Assembly (NCBI GenBank): GCA_016873715.1
Contig: VGWF01000027.1
Location: forward strand, 1 to 39,329
Direction: 5' to 3'
DNA length: 39,329 nucleotides
Origin: Lentisphaerota bacterium
GTDB lineage: Bacteria > Verrucomicrobiota > Kiritimatiellia > PWTM01
Each line of letters opens with the position of its first letter. Within the stretch, counting starts at the first letter, position 1. This document shows positions 8,745 to 16,197 of the stretch, one piece after another. The position numbers and the translations under genes are program-made. The notes under the pieces are model-generated. The model had not been told where the DNA came from and ran no database searches. It saw nothing but the letters and a program-made list of their open reading frames with translations.

Positions 8745-8791
8745 CCCCCCGTGCGGCCGAAAGACGGTTGCCAGTTGAAAGGACACACTCG

Positions 8792-8965
8792 ATGAAGAAG
8801 CTGATGATGGTTCTCGCGTGCGCGGTGGCGATGGGCTCGTTCGTTCTGTCCGCCTCGGCGGCCTCGTGCGGCTCGTGCGGCGGCGGCAAGGACAAGAAGG
8901 CCGGCGGCAGCTGCGGCGGCAACACGAACCAGGCCGAGCAGGCCCAGGGCGGCGCGGCGAAGTAA
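8792..8965 (+). CDS. Small secreted Gly/Cys-rich peptide
   Basis: 57 residues: a clean signal peptide (basic MKK, hydrophobic core MMVLACAVAMGSFVL, cleavage near SASA-A), leaving a mature part of about 33 residues. That part has three Cys in SCGSCGGG and GGSCGGN around a Lys-rich turn, and an Ala/Gln tail. AAAGGA lies 8 bases before the ATG (8778-8783). The gene is framed by its own likely promoter and a strong terminator, so it is a real, independently expressed monocistron. I do not recognise a named family. Possible roles, all inference: metal or thiol binding, or an envelope structural peptide. The gene is too small and low in complexity for a confident homology call. Confidence 0.8.
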   Translation: MKKLMMVLACAVAMGSFVLSASAASCGSCGGGKDKKAGGSCGGNTNQAEQAQGGAAK

Positions 8966-8996
8966 TCGCCCGGCACGCAGCCGGCAACGGCCGGAG

Positions 8997-9030
8997 GAGC
9001 CCGCGGGATTCCGCGGGCTCTTTCGTTTCT
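8997..9030 (+). terminator. Strong intrinsic terminator
   Basis: Perfect 10-base stem: GAGCCCGCGG (8997-9006), GATT loop, CCGCGGGCTC (9011-9020), followed by TTTCGTTTCT. It closes the 57-residue peptide gene. The convergent DUF2585 gene ends at 9030, so the hairpin also separates the two transcripts. Confidence 0.9.
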
Positions 9031-9629
9031 CAGCGGGGCCGCCCCTCGGCCTGCCACGCCTTGATCGCCGGCGACGGGTGGACGAGCATCCACACGTTGA
9101 GCGTGAGATTGTCGCGGACCCACAGCAGGCAGCCGATCTCCATCGCGAGGATGAGGACCACCACAACGCCCACGCGACAGATCCGGGCGATGCCGAAGCC
9201 GATCGCCATCATGACCACATCGCAGGCGGAGTTGAGGATGCTGTCGCCGGAGTAGCCCTGCGCGATGGTTGCCTCGCGGTAGCGGTTGATGATGATCGGC
9301 GAGTTCTCGAGCATCTCCCAGCCCACCTCCAGCGCGACGGCGATCAGGAGCCGGCGCCCGGCGGGCATGCGGCGCGCGACGAGCCACAGCAGGCCGTAGA
9401 ACAGCATGCCGTGGATGATGTGCGAGAACGAGTAGGCGTCGGCGACGCGCTGCGAGTTCGTGCTGGACCAGATGTCGCCATCCCACCAGCCGAAGCGTCC
9501 GTCCGGCCCCAGCGGCGGACGTCCCGTCGCCAGCTCGAACGCCACCAGGGCGGCGAGGAGGCCCAGGCAGCCGAGGAGGACGGCCGCGTGCCGGCGCAGG
9601 AAGGCGGCGGGCGGGACGGTCGCAGGCAT
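9030..9629 (-). CDS. DUF2585/UPF0314-family integral membrane protein
   Basis: 199 residues from ATG 9629. Hydrophobic segments: AVLLGCLGLLAALVAFELA near the N-terminus, IIHGMLFYGLLWLVA, LLIAVALEVGWEM, ACDVVMMAIGFGIARI and VGVVVVLILAMEIGCLLWV, so about five membrane spans. The conserved stretch is EMLENSPIIINRYREAT, with GDIWSSTNSQ before it and HPSPAIKAWQAEG near the end; these mark the UPF0314 family. Its function is unknown, and its acidic and Arg residues between helices hint at a VanZ-like layout. It runs convergently to the 57-residue peptide gene. A small open frame ends 5 bases upstream and may be cotranscribed. Confidence 0.85.
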   Translation of the reverse strand: MPATVPPAAFLRRHAAVLLGCLGLLAALVAFELATGRPPLGPDGRFGWWDGDIWSSTNSQRVADAYSFSHIIHGMLFYGLLWLVARRMPAGRRLLIAVALEVGWEMLENSPIIINRYREATIAQGYSGDSILNSACDVVMMAIGFGIARICRVGVVVVLILAMEIGCLLWVRDNLTLNVWMLVHPSPAIKAWQAEGRPR

Positions 9630-9634
9630 GCCGG

Positions 9635-9820
9635 TCAGGCCCCGCGCAGGATCCGCAGCCCGGCCAGGCCGGACAGGTTGGCCGACATCATGAACCTCTG
9701 GATGGTGAAACCCCGCAACGGCATCGCGCCGACCTTCCGCTCGCGGCGCATCACGCGCCCTTTCGGCCGCAGGATGCCGGACACGTCGCCCGAGATCAAT
9801 CCGAGAACGTGCACATACAT
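9635..9820 (-). CDS. Hypothetical 61-residue protein upstream of the DUF2585 gene
   Basis: An ATG-started frame ending 5 bases before the DUF2585 start, in the same direction. The sequence is basic in the middle (LRPKGRVMRRERKVG) with mild hydrophobicity at both ends (MYVHVLGLISGDVSG and FMMSANLSGLAGLRILRG). No family recognised and no good Shine-Dalgarno. The close spacing to a real gene and a fairly protein-like composition support it; the high GC content, which makes chance frames common, argues against it. Confidence 0.35.
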   Translation of the reverse strand: MYVHVLGLISGDVSGILRPKGRVMRRERKVGAMPLRGFTIQRFMMSANLSGLAGLRILRGA

Positions 9821-9855
9821 GACCGCCCCCGTCCGCCGACCGCGCCGGGAGGCCT

Positions 9856-9876
9856 GGGAACTTGGAACTTGAGACT
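9856..9876 (+). repeat. Short heptamer array
   Basis: Three 7-base units: GGGAACT, TGGAACT, TGAGACT. They lie between the divergent 61-residue frame and the 810-residue protein gene. The last unit overlaps the TTGAGA that may be the -35 box of the downstream gene. Confidence 0.5.
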
Positions 9877-9896
9877 CGCCCCGCGCATGCCATGAT
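9869..9896 (+). promoter_or_regulatory. Possible promoter of the 810-residue secreted protein
   Basis: TTGAGA (9869-9874), 16 bases, CATGAT (9891-9896). The ATG at 9922 follows 26 bases later, with an AGGGGA ribosome binding site at about 9909-9914, 7 bases before it. Confidence 0.4.
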
Positions 9897-9921
9897 GCGC
9901 GGCAAATTCAGGGGACGCATC

Positions 9922-12354
9922 ATGACGCGACAGGCGGTTCTTGCGGCGGGGCTGGCGGCGTGGGTCGGGGCGGCGGGCGCGGCGGAGCCCCCGTGCGTGT
10001 CGGGCACCTACCCGCACCTGGCGATGTTCAACAACGAGGGCGAGTGCGGCACCGGGGCCGTCCTGCCGTGGGCGGACCGGCTCTGGGTCATCAGCTACGG
10101 GCCGCACCTGCCCACCGGCTCCTCGGACAAGCTCTACGAGATCACGCCCGAGCTGCGGCAGATCATCCGCCCCGAAAGCATCGGCGGCACGCCGGCCAAC
10201 CGGATGATCCATCGCGAGTCCAAGCAGCTCGTCATCGGTCCTTACTTCATTGACGAGCAGCGCAACGTCCGCGTCATCCCCTACAAGAACATGCCCGGCC
10301 GCCACACCGGCAACGCGCGCCACCTCACCGACCCGGCGAACAAGGTCTATTTCGCCACGATGGAAGAGGGCCTCTACGAAGTGGACGTGAAGACACTCGA
10401 GGTGCGCGGCTTCATCCGCGACGGCAACTTCAAGAAACCGTTCCCCGGCGAGAACCATCCGGCAACGATTGATTCGCAGCTTCCCGGCTACCACGGCAAG
10501 GGCTTCTATTCCGGGCAGGGGCGGCTCGTCTATGCCAACAACGGCGAGCGCGGCAACGTCCATGACCCGACGATCCCCAGCGGCGCGCTGGCCGAGTGGA
10601 CCGGCGAGGGCGACTGGCGCCTGGTCCGCCGCAACCAGTTCACCGAGGTCACCGGCCCCGGCGGCATCGAGGGCAATCCGAACCCCGCGACCGACCCGAT
10701 CTGGAGCGTCGGCTGGGACCACCGGTCGCTCATCCTGATGCTGCTCGACCGCGGCGCGTGGCACGCCTACCGGCTGCCGAAGGCGAGCCATTGCTACGAC
10801 GGCTCGCACGGCTGGAACACCGAGTGGCCGCGCATCCGCGACATCGGCGAGTCCGACCTGCTGATGACCATGCACGGCACCTTCTGGCGCTTCCCGAAGA
10901 CCTTCGCCGCCGCGACGTCGGCCGGGATCGCCCCGCGCTCGACCTACCTCAAGGTCGTCGGCGACTTCTGCCGCTGGAACGACCGGGTCGTGCTGGGGTG
11001 CGACGACAGCGCCAAGAGCGAGTTCCTCAACAAGCGGAAGCTCAAGGGCGGCATCGGCGGGCCGGGGCAGTCGCAGTCGAACCTGCGGTTCCTCGACCCG
11101 GCCGACCTCGACCGCATGGGCCCCGCCCTCGGCCGCGGCGCGGTGTGGCTCGACGACCCGGTGAAGGCGGGCGAGCCGTCCGATCCGTTCCTCTTCGCCG
11201 GCTTTCCGCACCGCTCGCTCCTCCTCGCGCACGACGGCGACCAGGCCGTCACCTTCACGCTCGAGGCCGACGCGAAGGGCGACGGGACGTGGGCTCCGCT
11301 GAAGACCGTGAAGGTCCCGGCCCGCGGCAGCGCGTGGACCGCCTTCGGCGACGGCGAGGACGGCGCGTGGGTCCGCGTGCGCGCGGACCGCGACTGCGTG
11401 AAGGCCACCGCGTTCTTCCACCTCCGCGGCGCGGACGCGCGCCCCGCGAAGGCCGACCCGATGTTCGACGGCATCGCGAAGCCCGGCGACGCGAAGGTCC
11501 TCGGCGGACTCGTCTACGCCCGCGGCGGCGGCATCCAGACCCTGCGCATGGCCGCGGACGGCGGCGGCGACACGTGCTTCGACCTCGACGCGGGGCTGAC
11601 GCTGGCGGCGACGAACGATGCGGCCGGCGCGGCCTACACGCGCAAGAACTACGCGGTCCCGACCGACGTCGTCACGGTCGACGAGGCCTCCGTGCTGATC
11701 GTCGACGAGAAGGGCCGCCGCTGGCGCCTGCCCAAGGGCGACCCCGCGTTCGACGCGCCCGGCCCGCTCGGCGCCGAGCGCGTGTGCCGCGAGGTCTGCA
11801 CCGAGCGCGACCTGCTCAACGTCGGCGGGACGTTCTACGAGCTGCCCGCCGAGAACGCCGGCGGCCTCATCAAGGTGCGCCCGGTCGCGACCCACAACCG
11901 GCGGATCAAGGACTACACCTCGCACCGCGGCCTGCTCGTGATCAGCGGCATCGCGGCCGACGCCCCGGCGGGCCCGCACGTCGTCCGCAGCGAGGACGGC
12001 GCGGCGGCGCTGTGGGTCGGCTCCGTCGACGACCTCTGGAAGTTCGGCAAGCCCCGCGGCCTCGGCGGGCCGTGGAAGAACACGGCCGTCAAGGCCGGCG
12101 AGCCCAGCGATGCCTACCTCATGACCGGCTTCGACCGGCGGTCCGTCGAGTTCACCCACGACGCCGGCGGCCCCGTCACGATGCGCATCGAGGCCGACGT
12201 CACCGGCACCGGCGCGTGGACCGGGCACGCCTCGGTCGAGGTGCCCGCGGGCGCGACCGTCCGCCACGACTTCCCCGCCGCCTTCGGCGCCTACTGGGTC
12301 CGCGTCACCGCCTCCACGCCCTGCCGCGCGACGGCGGCGTTTGCCTACGAATGA
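9922..12354 (+). CDS. Large secreted protein of unknown function with duplicated C-terminal module
   Basis: 810 residues. I place the start at 9922 because it gives a compact signal peptide (MTRQAVLAAGLAAWVGAAGA, then AEPP) with an SD-like AGGGGA in front; upstream ATGs at 9892 and 9895 would bury it. The first 400 residues look like a beta-propeller-type fold (repeating VYFATMEEGLYEVD, LWVISYGP, SLILMLLDRGAWHAY). A module of about 90 residues occurs twice. The first starts VKAGEPSDPFLFAGFPHRS (about residue 414) and the second VKAGEPSDAYLMTGFDRRS (about 726); both continue into a beta-rich stretch ending in a CxKAT/CRATAAF strand. I know no named family. It lies among polysaccharide-degrading genes, so a carbohydrate-related role is only contextual inference. 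Confidence 0.8.
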   Translation: MTRQAVLAAGLAAWVGAAGAAEPPCVSGTYPHLAMFNNEGECGTGAVLPWADRLWVISYGPHLPTGSSDKLYEITPELRQIIRPESIGGTPANRMIHRESKQLVIGPYFIDEQRNVRVIPYKNMPGRHTGNARHLTDPANKVYFATMEEGLYEVDVKTLEVRGFIRDGNFKKPFPGENHPATIDSQLPGYHGKGFYSGQGRLVYANNGERGNVHDPTIPSGALAEWTGEGDWRLVRRNQFTEVTGPGGIEGNPNPATDPIWSVGWDHRSLILMLLDRGAWHAYRLPKASHCYDGSHGWNTEWPRIRDIGESDLLMTMHGTFWRFPKTFAAATSAGIAPRSTYLKVVGDFCRWNDRVVLGCDDSAKSEFLNKRKLKGGIGGPGQSQSNLRFLDPADLDRMGPALGRGAVWLDDPVKAGEPSDPFLFAGFPHRSLLLAHDGDQAVTFTLEADAKGDGTWAPLKTVKVPARGSAWTAFGDGEDGAWVRVRADRDCVKATAFFHLRGADARPAKADPMFDGIAKPGDAKVLGGLVYARGGGIQTLRMAADGGGDTCFDLDAGLTLAATNDAAGAAYTRKNYAVPTDVVTVDEASVLIVDEKGRRWRLPKGDPAFDAPGPLGAERVCREVCTERDLLNVGGTFYELPAENAGGLIKVRPVATHNRRIKDYTSHRGLLVISGIAADAPAGPHVVRSEDGAAALWVGSVDDLWKFGKPRGLGGPWKNTAVKAGEPSDAYLMTGFDRRSVEFTHDAGGPVTMRIEADVTGTGAWTGHASVEVPAGATVRHDFPAAFGAYWVRVTASTPCRATAAFAYE

Positions 12355-12472
12355 CACCGGAAGGCCGCCGCCGCAACCGCAACAGGGCAAGCGCCTGATC
12401 TCGCTGCACTGGCAGCACAAGGCGGCCCTGGAGGCGGATCTGGAGGCGAAGATGAAGGAGATGCGACGATGA
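12355..12472 (+). pseudogene. Coding-like remnant or tiny ORF ending in an ATGA overlap
   Basis: The gap between two large genes holds an open frame with protein-like content, ending in a TGA at 12470-12472 that overlaps the next ATG (12469). It reads ...QGKRLISLHWQHKAALEA followed by DLEAKMKEMRR: a helical, charged tail quite unlike random GC-rich translation. No ATG or GTG opens it; only a TTG at 12341, inside the previous gene and without a ribosome site, could. The simplest reading is the 3' stub of a deleted gene that once was coupled to the GHL10 gene. Its AAGGAG (12455-12460) still serves as ribosome binding site for that gene. Confidence 0.45.
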
Positions 12473-14901
12473 GACCCTTCCGCTTGACCGCCGTGGCGCT
12501 GGTTCTCCTGGCCGGGTGCGCGACGCCCGTCGCGCCGCCCGTGACGAAGCGGCCGGAGGCGCCGCCGTGCGTGGTGGTCGCCAAGGCCCGGTGGCAGCCG
12601 ATGAAGGGCTCGCCGCCGGCCGAGGTCGTCACCGCCGACGGGCGCGAGGCCGTGCGGCTGGGCTGCCCGTTCGCCGGGACGGCGATCGAGCGCGCGTCGT
12701 GGGATGTGCCGGTGACGCTCGACCTGACCCCTGCGCGCGGGCTGCGCTTCGAGGTGCGGTGCGACGACCTCGCGCCGGTCTCCCATTTCTCGCTCTACCT
12801 GCGGAGCGGCAGCGGCTGGTACAGCACCACGTTCCATCCCGAGTCGACGGGCCGGTGGGAGACCGTCGTGGTCGAGCGCGACGGCGCGCGCAAGGAGGGC
12901 GAGCCGGCCGGCTGGGGATCGATCGACATGCTCCGCTTCTCGGCGTGGCGCGCGAAGGATGCCGACACCTCGTTCTGTCTCGGCGACGTCCGGCCCGACG
13001 GCCTGCCGGGCGGCGACACGCTCGTCGCGGTCCTGCGCGCCGACTCCGTCGCGAAGGCCGACGAGGGCGAGGCGAAGTCGGTCGCGCAGTTCACCGACGG
13101 CATGGCCGCGGCTTTCCGCGAAGCCGGGGCCGGGTGCACGGTGGTGAGCGATCTCGACATCGCCGCGGACCGGCTCGCGCCGTTCCGCCTCGTGGTGCTG
13201 CCCTACAACCCGAAGCTCCCGGAGGGCGCCGAGGAGGCACTCGCCCGGTTCGCCGCGCACGGCGGGAAGCTGATGGCGTTCTACTCGGTTCCGGCGAGGC
13301 TGCGTCCGCTGCTCGGCATCGAGGGCGGCGCGCACGTGAAGGCGGAGCGGGACGGGCAGTTCGCGGCGATCCGCCCGGTCCGCGGCGCCCTCGACGGGGC
13401 CCCGAAGACGACCGGGCAGAAGTCCTGGAACATCCACTCGTTCAAGCCCGTCGCGGGCGCGGGCCGCGTCGTGGCGGAATGGCTCGACGACCGCGGCAAG
13501 CCGGCCGGCCATGCCGCGATCCTCGGCTCGACCAACGGCCTCGTGATGACGCACGTGCTGCTGCCCGACGATCCCGCGAACAAGCGGCGCCTGCTGCTGG
13601 CGATGGCCGGGAGCCTCGCGCCGCAGGTCTGGCGGCAGGTTGCCGAGGCCGCGATCGCCGGGGTGGGCGGCGAACTGGGCTACGACACGTTCGAGAAGGC
13701 GGTCGAGGGCATTCGGTCCCTCCGTGGCGCCGACTGGAGCGGCCGGCGGACGCTCTCCGCGGCGCGCTCGGAGCACGCGGCGGCCTTGCGCGCCCTCTCC
13801 CGCGGGCGTTTCGCCGACGCGACCGACCGCGCCGCGCGGGCGGACCGGTCGATCGTGGAGGCCTTCTGCGCCGCGCAGCCGCGGACGCCGCTCACGTTCC
13901 GGGCGTTCTGGTGTCACGACGCATACGGCGTGGCGGGGATCCGGTGGGACGAGGCGATCCGCCGCCTGAAAGCCAACGGCTTCACCGCGATCGTGCCGAA
14001 CATGCTGTGGGGCGGGTCGGCGTTCTTCCCGAGCGACGTGCTCCCCGTGGCGGCGAAGGTCGCGGAGCGCGGCGACGCGGTGGCCGAGTGCCTGGCCGCG
14101 TGCCGGAAGTACGGCATCGAGATGCACGTGTGGAAGGTGAACTGGAACCTGGGCTACTCGGTGCCGAAGGAGTACGTCGAGCGCATGCGCGCCGAAGGCC
14201 GCCTCCAGAGAAGCTCGACGGGCGTCGAGGAGCCGTGGCTGTGTCCGTCGCACCCGGCGAACCGGCAGCTCGAGATCGACTCGATGGTCGAGGTTGCGCG
14301 GAAGTACCCGGTGGACGGCATCCACTTCGACTACATCCGCTATCCCGACCACGACCATTGCTTCTGCGACGGCTGCCGCGAGCGCTTCGGCAAGGCTGCG
14401 GGCGCGCCGGTCGCGAACTGGCCCGCCGACGTGCAGCGCGGCGGCCCGCTGCATGCGAAGTGGCTCGACTGGCGGCGCTCGAACATCGACGCGGTCGTCG
14501 GGGCGGTCCACCGCGAGGCGCGCGCCGCGCGGCCGGGCATCAGGATCTCGGCGGCGGTGTTCCGCGAGTGGGCCACGGACCGCGACAGCGTCGGGCAGGA
14601 CTGGAAGCTGTGGTGCGACAACGGCTGGCTCGATTTCGTCTGCCCGATGAACTACACGCCCAGCAGCGGCCGTTTCGAGGGCATGGTGTCGAGGCAGGTG
14701 GAATGGTCGGGGAAGGTGCCGTGCTATCCGGGCATCGGCGTCAGCGCGTCGTCGTCCCGCTTCGGCGCCCCGCGCGCGATCGAACAGATCCGGATCGCCG
14801 AGCGGTTCGATACCGGCGGGTTCATCATCTTTAACTACGGCGCGAACGAGAGTTCGGTCCTGCTGCCGCACCTCGGCCGCGGCATCACCCGGCCGGAGTG
14901 A
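12469..14901 (+). CDS. GHL10-type (family 10-like, DUF187) glycoside hydrolase lipoprotein
   Basis: 810 residues. The N-terminus is a lipoprotein signal: MRPFRLTAVALVLLAGC, with lipobox LAGC and Cys17. Next come a jelly-roll-like region to about residue 180 and a domain at about 190-320 (VVLPYNPKLPEGAEEALARF) resembling a glutamine-amidotransferase-like or beta-galactosidase trimerisation fold. The GHL10 barrel runs from about 475 to the end. It has FRAFWCHDAYG, NGFTAIVPNMLWGG, EMHVWKVNWNLG, VDGIHFDYIRYPD with its acidic DYIRYP strand, and WLDFVCPMNYTP; these are hallmarks of the DUF187/GHL10 group. Members are putative glycan hydrolases with few tested activities. It probably sits in the outer membrane facing the periplasm or outside. 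AAGGAG 8 bases upstream supports the start. Confidence 0.85.
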   Translation: MRPFRLTAVALVLLAGCATPVAPPVTKRPEAPPCVVVAKARWQPMKGSPPAEVVTADGREAVRLGCPFAGTAIERASWDVPVTLDLTPARGLRFEVRCDDLAPVSHFSLYLRSGSGWYSTTFHPESTGRWETVVVERDGARKEGEPAGWGSIDMLRFSAWRAKDADTSFCLGDVRPDGLPGGDTLVAVLRADSVAKADEGEAKSVAQFTDGMAAAFREAGAGCTVVSDLDIAADRLAPFRLVVLPYNPKLPEGAEEALARFAAHGGKLMAFYSVPARLRPLLGIEGGAHVKAERDGQFAAIRPVRGALDGAPKTTGQKSWNIHSFKPVAGAGRVVAEWLDDRGKPAGHAAILGSTNGLVMTHVLLPDDPANKRRLLLAMAGSLAPQVWRQVAEAAIAGVGGELGYDTFEKAVEGIRSLRGADWSGRRTLSAARSEHAAALRALSRGRFADATDRAARADRSIVEAFCAAQPRTPLTFRAFWCHDAYGVAGIRWDEAIRRLKANGFTAIVPNMLWGGSAFFPSDVLPVAAKVAERGDAVAECLAACRKYGIEMHVWKVNWNLGYSVPKEYVERMRAEGRLQRSSTGVEEPWLCPSHPANRQLEIDSMVEVARKYPVDGIHFDYIRYPDHDHCFCDGCRERFGKAAGAPVANWPADVQRGGPLHAKWLDWRRSNIDAVVGAVHREARAARPGIRISAAVFREWATDRDSVGQDWKLWCDNGWLDFVCPMNYTPSSGRFEGMVSRQVEWSGKVPCYPGIGVSASSSRFGAPRAIEQIRIAERFDTGGFIIFNYGANESSVLLPHLGRGITRPE

Positions 14902-14910
14902 GGGCTGCCA

Positions 14911-15079
14911 TTTCCGGCCCCACCGGGACAAGCCCGGTGGGAGCCCGGAACACTCCCGGACGCGCCCGGTGGGAGCCTGAGATGCTCCACACTCGGCCGC
15001 TCCCACCGGGCTTGTCCTCGTGGGAGCCAGGGATGTTGTACACTCGGCCGCTCCCACCGGGCTTGTCCCGGTGGGGCGG
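14911..15079. repeat. REP/BIME-like palindrome module, left of the RAYT gene
   Basis: The core unit is a 9-base palindrome with a 5-base loop: CCCACCGGG (14919-14927), ACAAG, CCCGGTGGG (14933-14941). It is followed by inverted and direct part-copies. A 29-base segment starting ACACTCGGCCGCTCCCACC occurs at 14989-15017 and again at 15040-15068. The module ends with an inverted copy at 15049-15079. The first 41 bases (14911-14951) and the last 31 bases are repeated exactly on the right side of the transposase gene. Confidence 0.9.
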
Positions 15080-15099
15080 GAAACGGAAGGAGGCGACGC

Positions 15100-15879
15100 A
15101 TGCGGTACACGGGCGTGAACGTGCACATCCCGCACAAGCTCCTCCTCGACTGGACCGGCTGGCTCTCCGATGGCGTCGCATTCCCTGCCGCCACGGCCGC
15201 CGCCATCGAATCCACCGCGCCGGTCTGGGCCGGCGACGGCCTCACCCTCGACACCTTCCGCATCGCCGGCGACCTCGTGCAGATCCTCTTCGCAACGACA
15301 CCCGACGTGAGCCCGACCCTCCTGGCCGGCCGCGCCAAGGGCCGCCTTCAGCACGCGCTCCGCGCCGCGGGTGCGCCGGTCGCGTTCAGCCGCAAGGTGT
15401 CCGTCCGCTCCGTCGGCGAGAACACCCGCGCCGATGTGGAGGGCTACCTCGCGCGACAGGTGGAGCGCGGCGAGTTCGCCGACCCGCGCTTCCGCGGGCG
15501 GATGGCGCGCTACACGGTCGTCCGCGACGGCGTCGACCTCGCAGCGCCGTCGGCGGGCGGACACGGCCGCTACTGGTACAACCTGCACGTGGTCCTCGTC
15601 ACCGCCGACCGGTTCCGATTCGGGGCGGAGGACATCCTCGCCGGCGTGCGCGACGCGGCCCTCGCGGCGGCGGACCGGGGCGGGCATGCCCTCAAGTCGG
15701 TCGCGGTGATGCCGGACCACGTGCACCTGGCGCTGCGAGGCCATATCGAGCGATCCCCGCGGGAGATCGGGGTGGGGTTTCAGAACGCCCTGGCGGAGGC
15801 GGTCGGCTGTCGCGCGTGGCAGGACGGGTTCTACGCGGGCACGTTCAGCGAATACGACGTCAGCGCCATCCGCCCTTGA
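15100..15879 (+). CDS. REP-associated tyrosine transposase (RAYT, IS200/Y1 HUH family), unusual two-half architecture
   Basis: 259 residues, start supported by AAGGAGG 6 bases upstream. The C-terminal half has the HUH metal-binding motif, H207-V-H209 in VMPDHVHLAL, followed by SPREIGVGFQNALAEAVG and W240-QDGFYAGTFSEYDVSAI. It stops exactly where the catalytic Tyr helix should begin. The N-terminal half (about 53-122) instead looks like the other end of a Y1 domain. Its HUH strand is degenerate (GDLVQILF), but a K-GR helix, FSRKVSVRSVG, and a Tyr helix with the YxxxQ pattern (Y116, Q120) follow. So one chain seems to hold one HUH and one Tyr from two fused copies. RAYTs cut single-stranded REP hairpins; the flanking palindromes are the obvious substrate. 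Confidence 0.85.
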   Translation: MRYTGVNVHIPHKLLLDWTGWLSDGVAFPAATAAAIESTAPVWAGDGLTLDTFRIAGDLVQILFATTPDVSPTLLAGRAKGRLQHALRAAGAPVAFSRKVSVRSVGENTRADVEGYLARQVERGEFADPRFRGRMARYTVVRDGVDLAAPSAGGHGRYWYNLHVVLVTADRFRFGAEDILAGVRDAALAAADRGGHALKSVAVMPDHVHLALRGHIERSPREIGVGFQNALAEAVGCRAWQDGFYAGTFSEYDVSAIRP

Positions 15880-16031
15880 TTTCCGGCCCCACCGGGACAA
15901 GCCCGGTGGGAGCCCGGAACGGGCTCTCCCGCCCCACTACCAGGGCACGCCCGGTGGGAGCCTGACTACCGGCGCACGCCCGGTGGGAGCCAAGTGCGGG
16001 CGCTCCCACCGGGCTTGTCCCGGTGGGGCGG
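15880..16031. repeat. REP/BIME-like palindrome module, right of the RAYT gene
   Basis: It begins one base after the transposase stop codon. Bases 15880-15920 are identical to 14911-14951, and 16001-16031 are identical to 15049-15079 (31 bases starting CGCTCCCACCGGG). The interior has further half-units GCCCGGTGGGAGCC. The two modules therefore frame the gene as direct repeats, and each module is itself an inverted pair. Confidence 0.9.
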
Positions 16032-16185
16032 AAAACGGATGAAGACGGACGCGCGCGCGGCACAGGATCGCCGCCGCGAACCACGAAGCGACGGCCTTGT
16101 CGCTCGCGAACCCGGTTCCGGTGCCGCGCTCGCCGCCGACGCGAAGGGCACATCGAGATCAGGTGCCCCGGGAAGCGGCGTGCGC
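16032..16185. other. Intergenic sequence between REP module and hydrolase gene
   Basis: No gene recognised. One small hairpin is present: AGCGAC (16087-16092), 6-base loop, GTCGCT (16099-16104), with no T tract. Several frames are open only because of high GC. Confidence 0.4.
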
Positions 16186-16191
16186 TATAAA
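16186..16191 (+). promoter_or_regulatory. -10 box of the secreted hydrolase gene, leaderless position
   Basis: TATAAA ends 6 bases before the ATG at 16198 (a second ATG follows at 16201). It is the best -10 match in this GC-rich stretch. The -35 region is weak (GGTGCC near 16162-16167). Transcription from here would start at the start codon. Confidence 0.4.
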
Positions 16192-16197
16192 CGGGGC

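Noticed and set aside
9796-15900. Very long open frame on the minus strand (over 2000 codons)
   Set aside because: It runs antisense through several well-supported plus-strand genes and through the REP repeats. Its translation is Arg/Ala/Gly-rich with no domain. High GC at third codon positions makes stop-free antisense frames common.
14911-16031. Possible CRISPR array
   Set aside because: The repeats are palindromes in both orientations with irregular spacing and a transposase gene in the middle. No constant repeat/unique spacer pattern.
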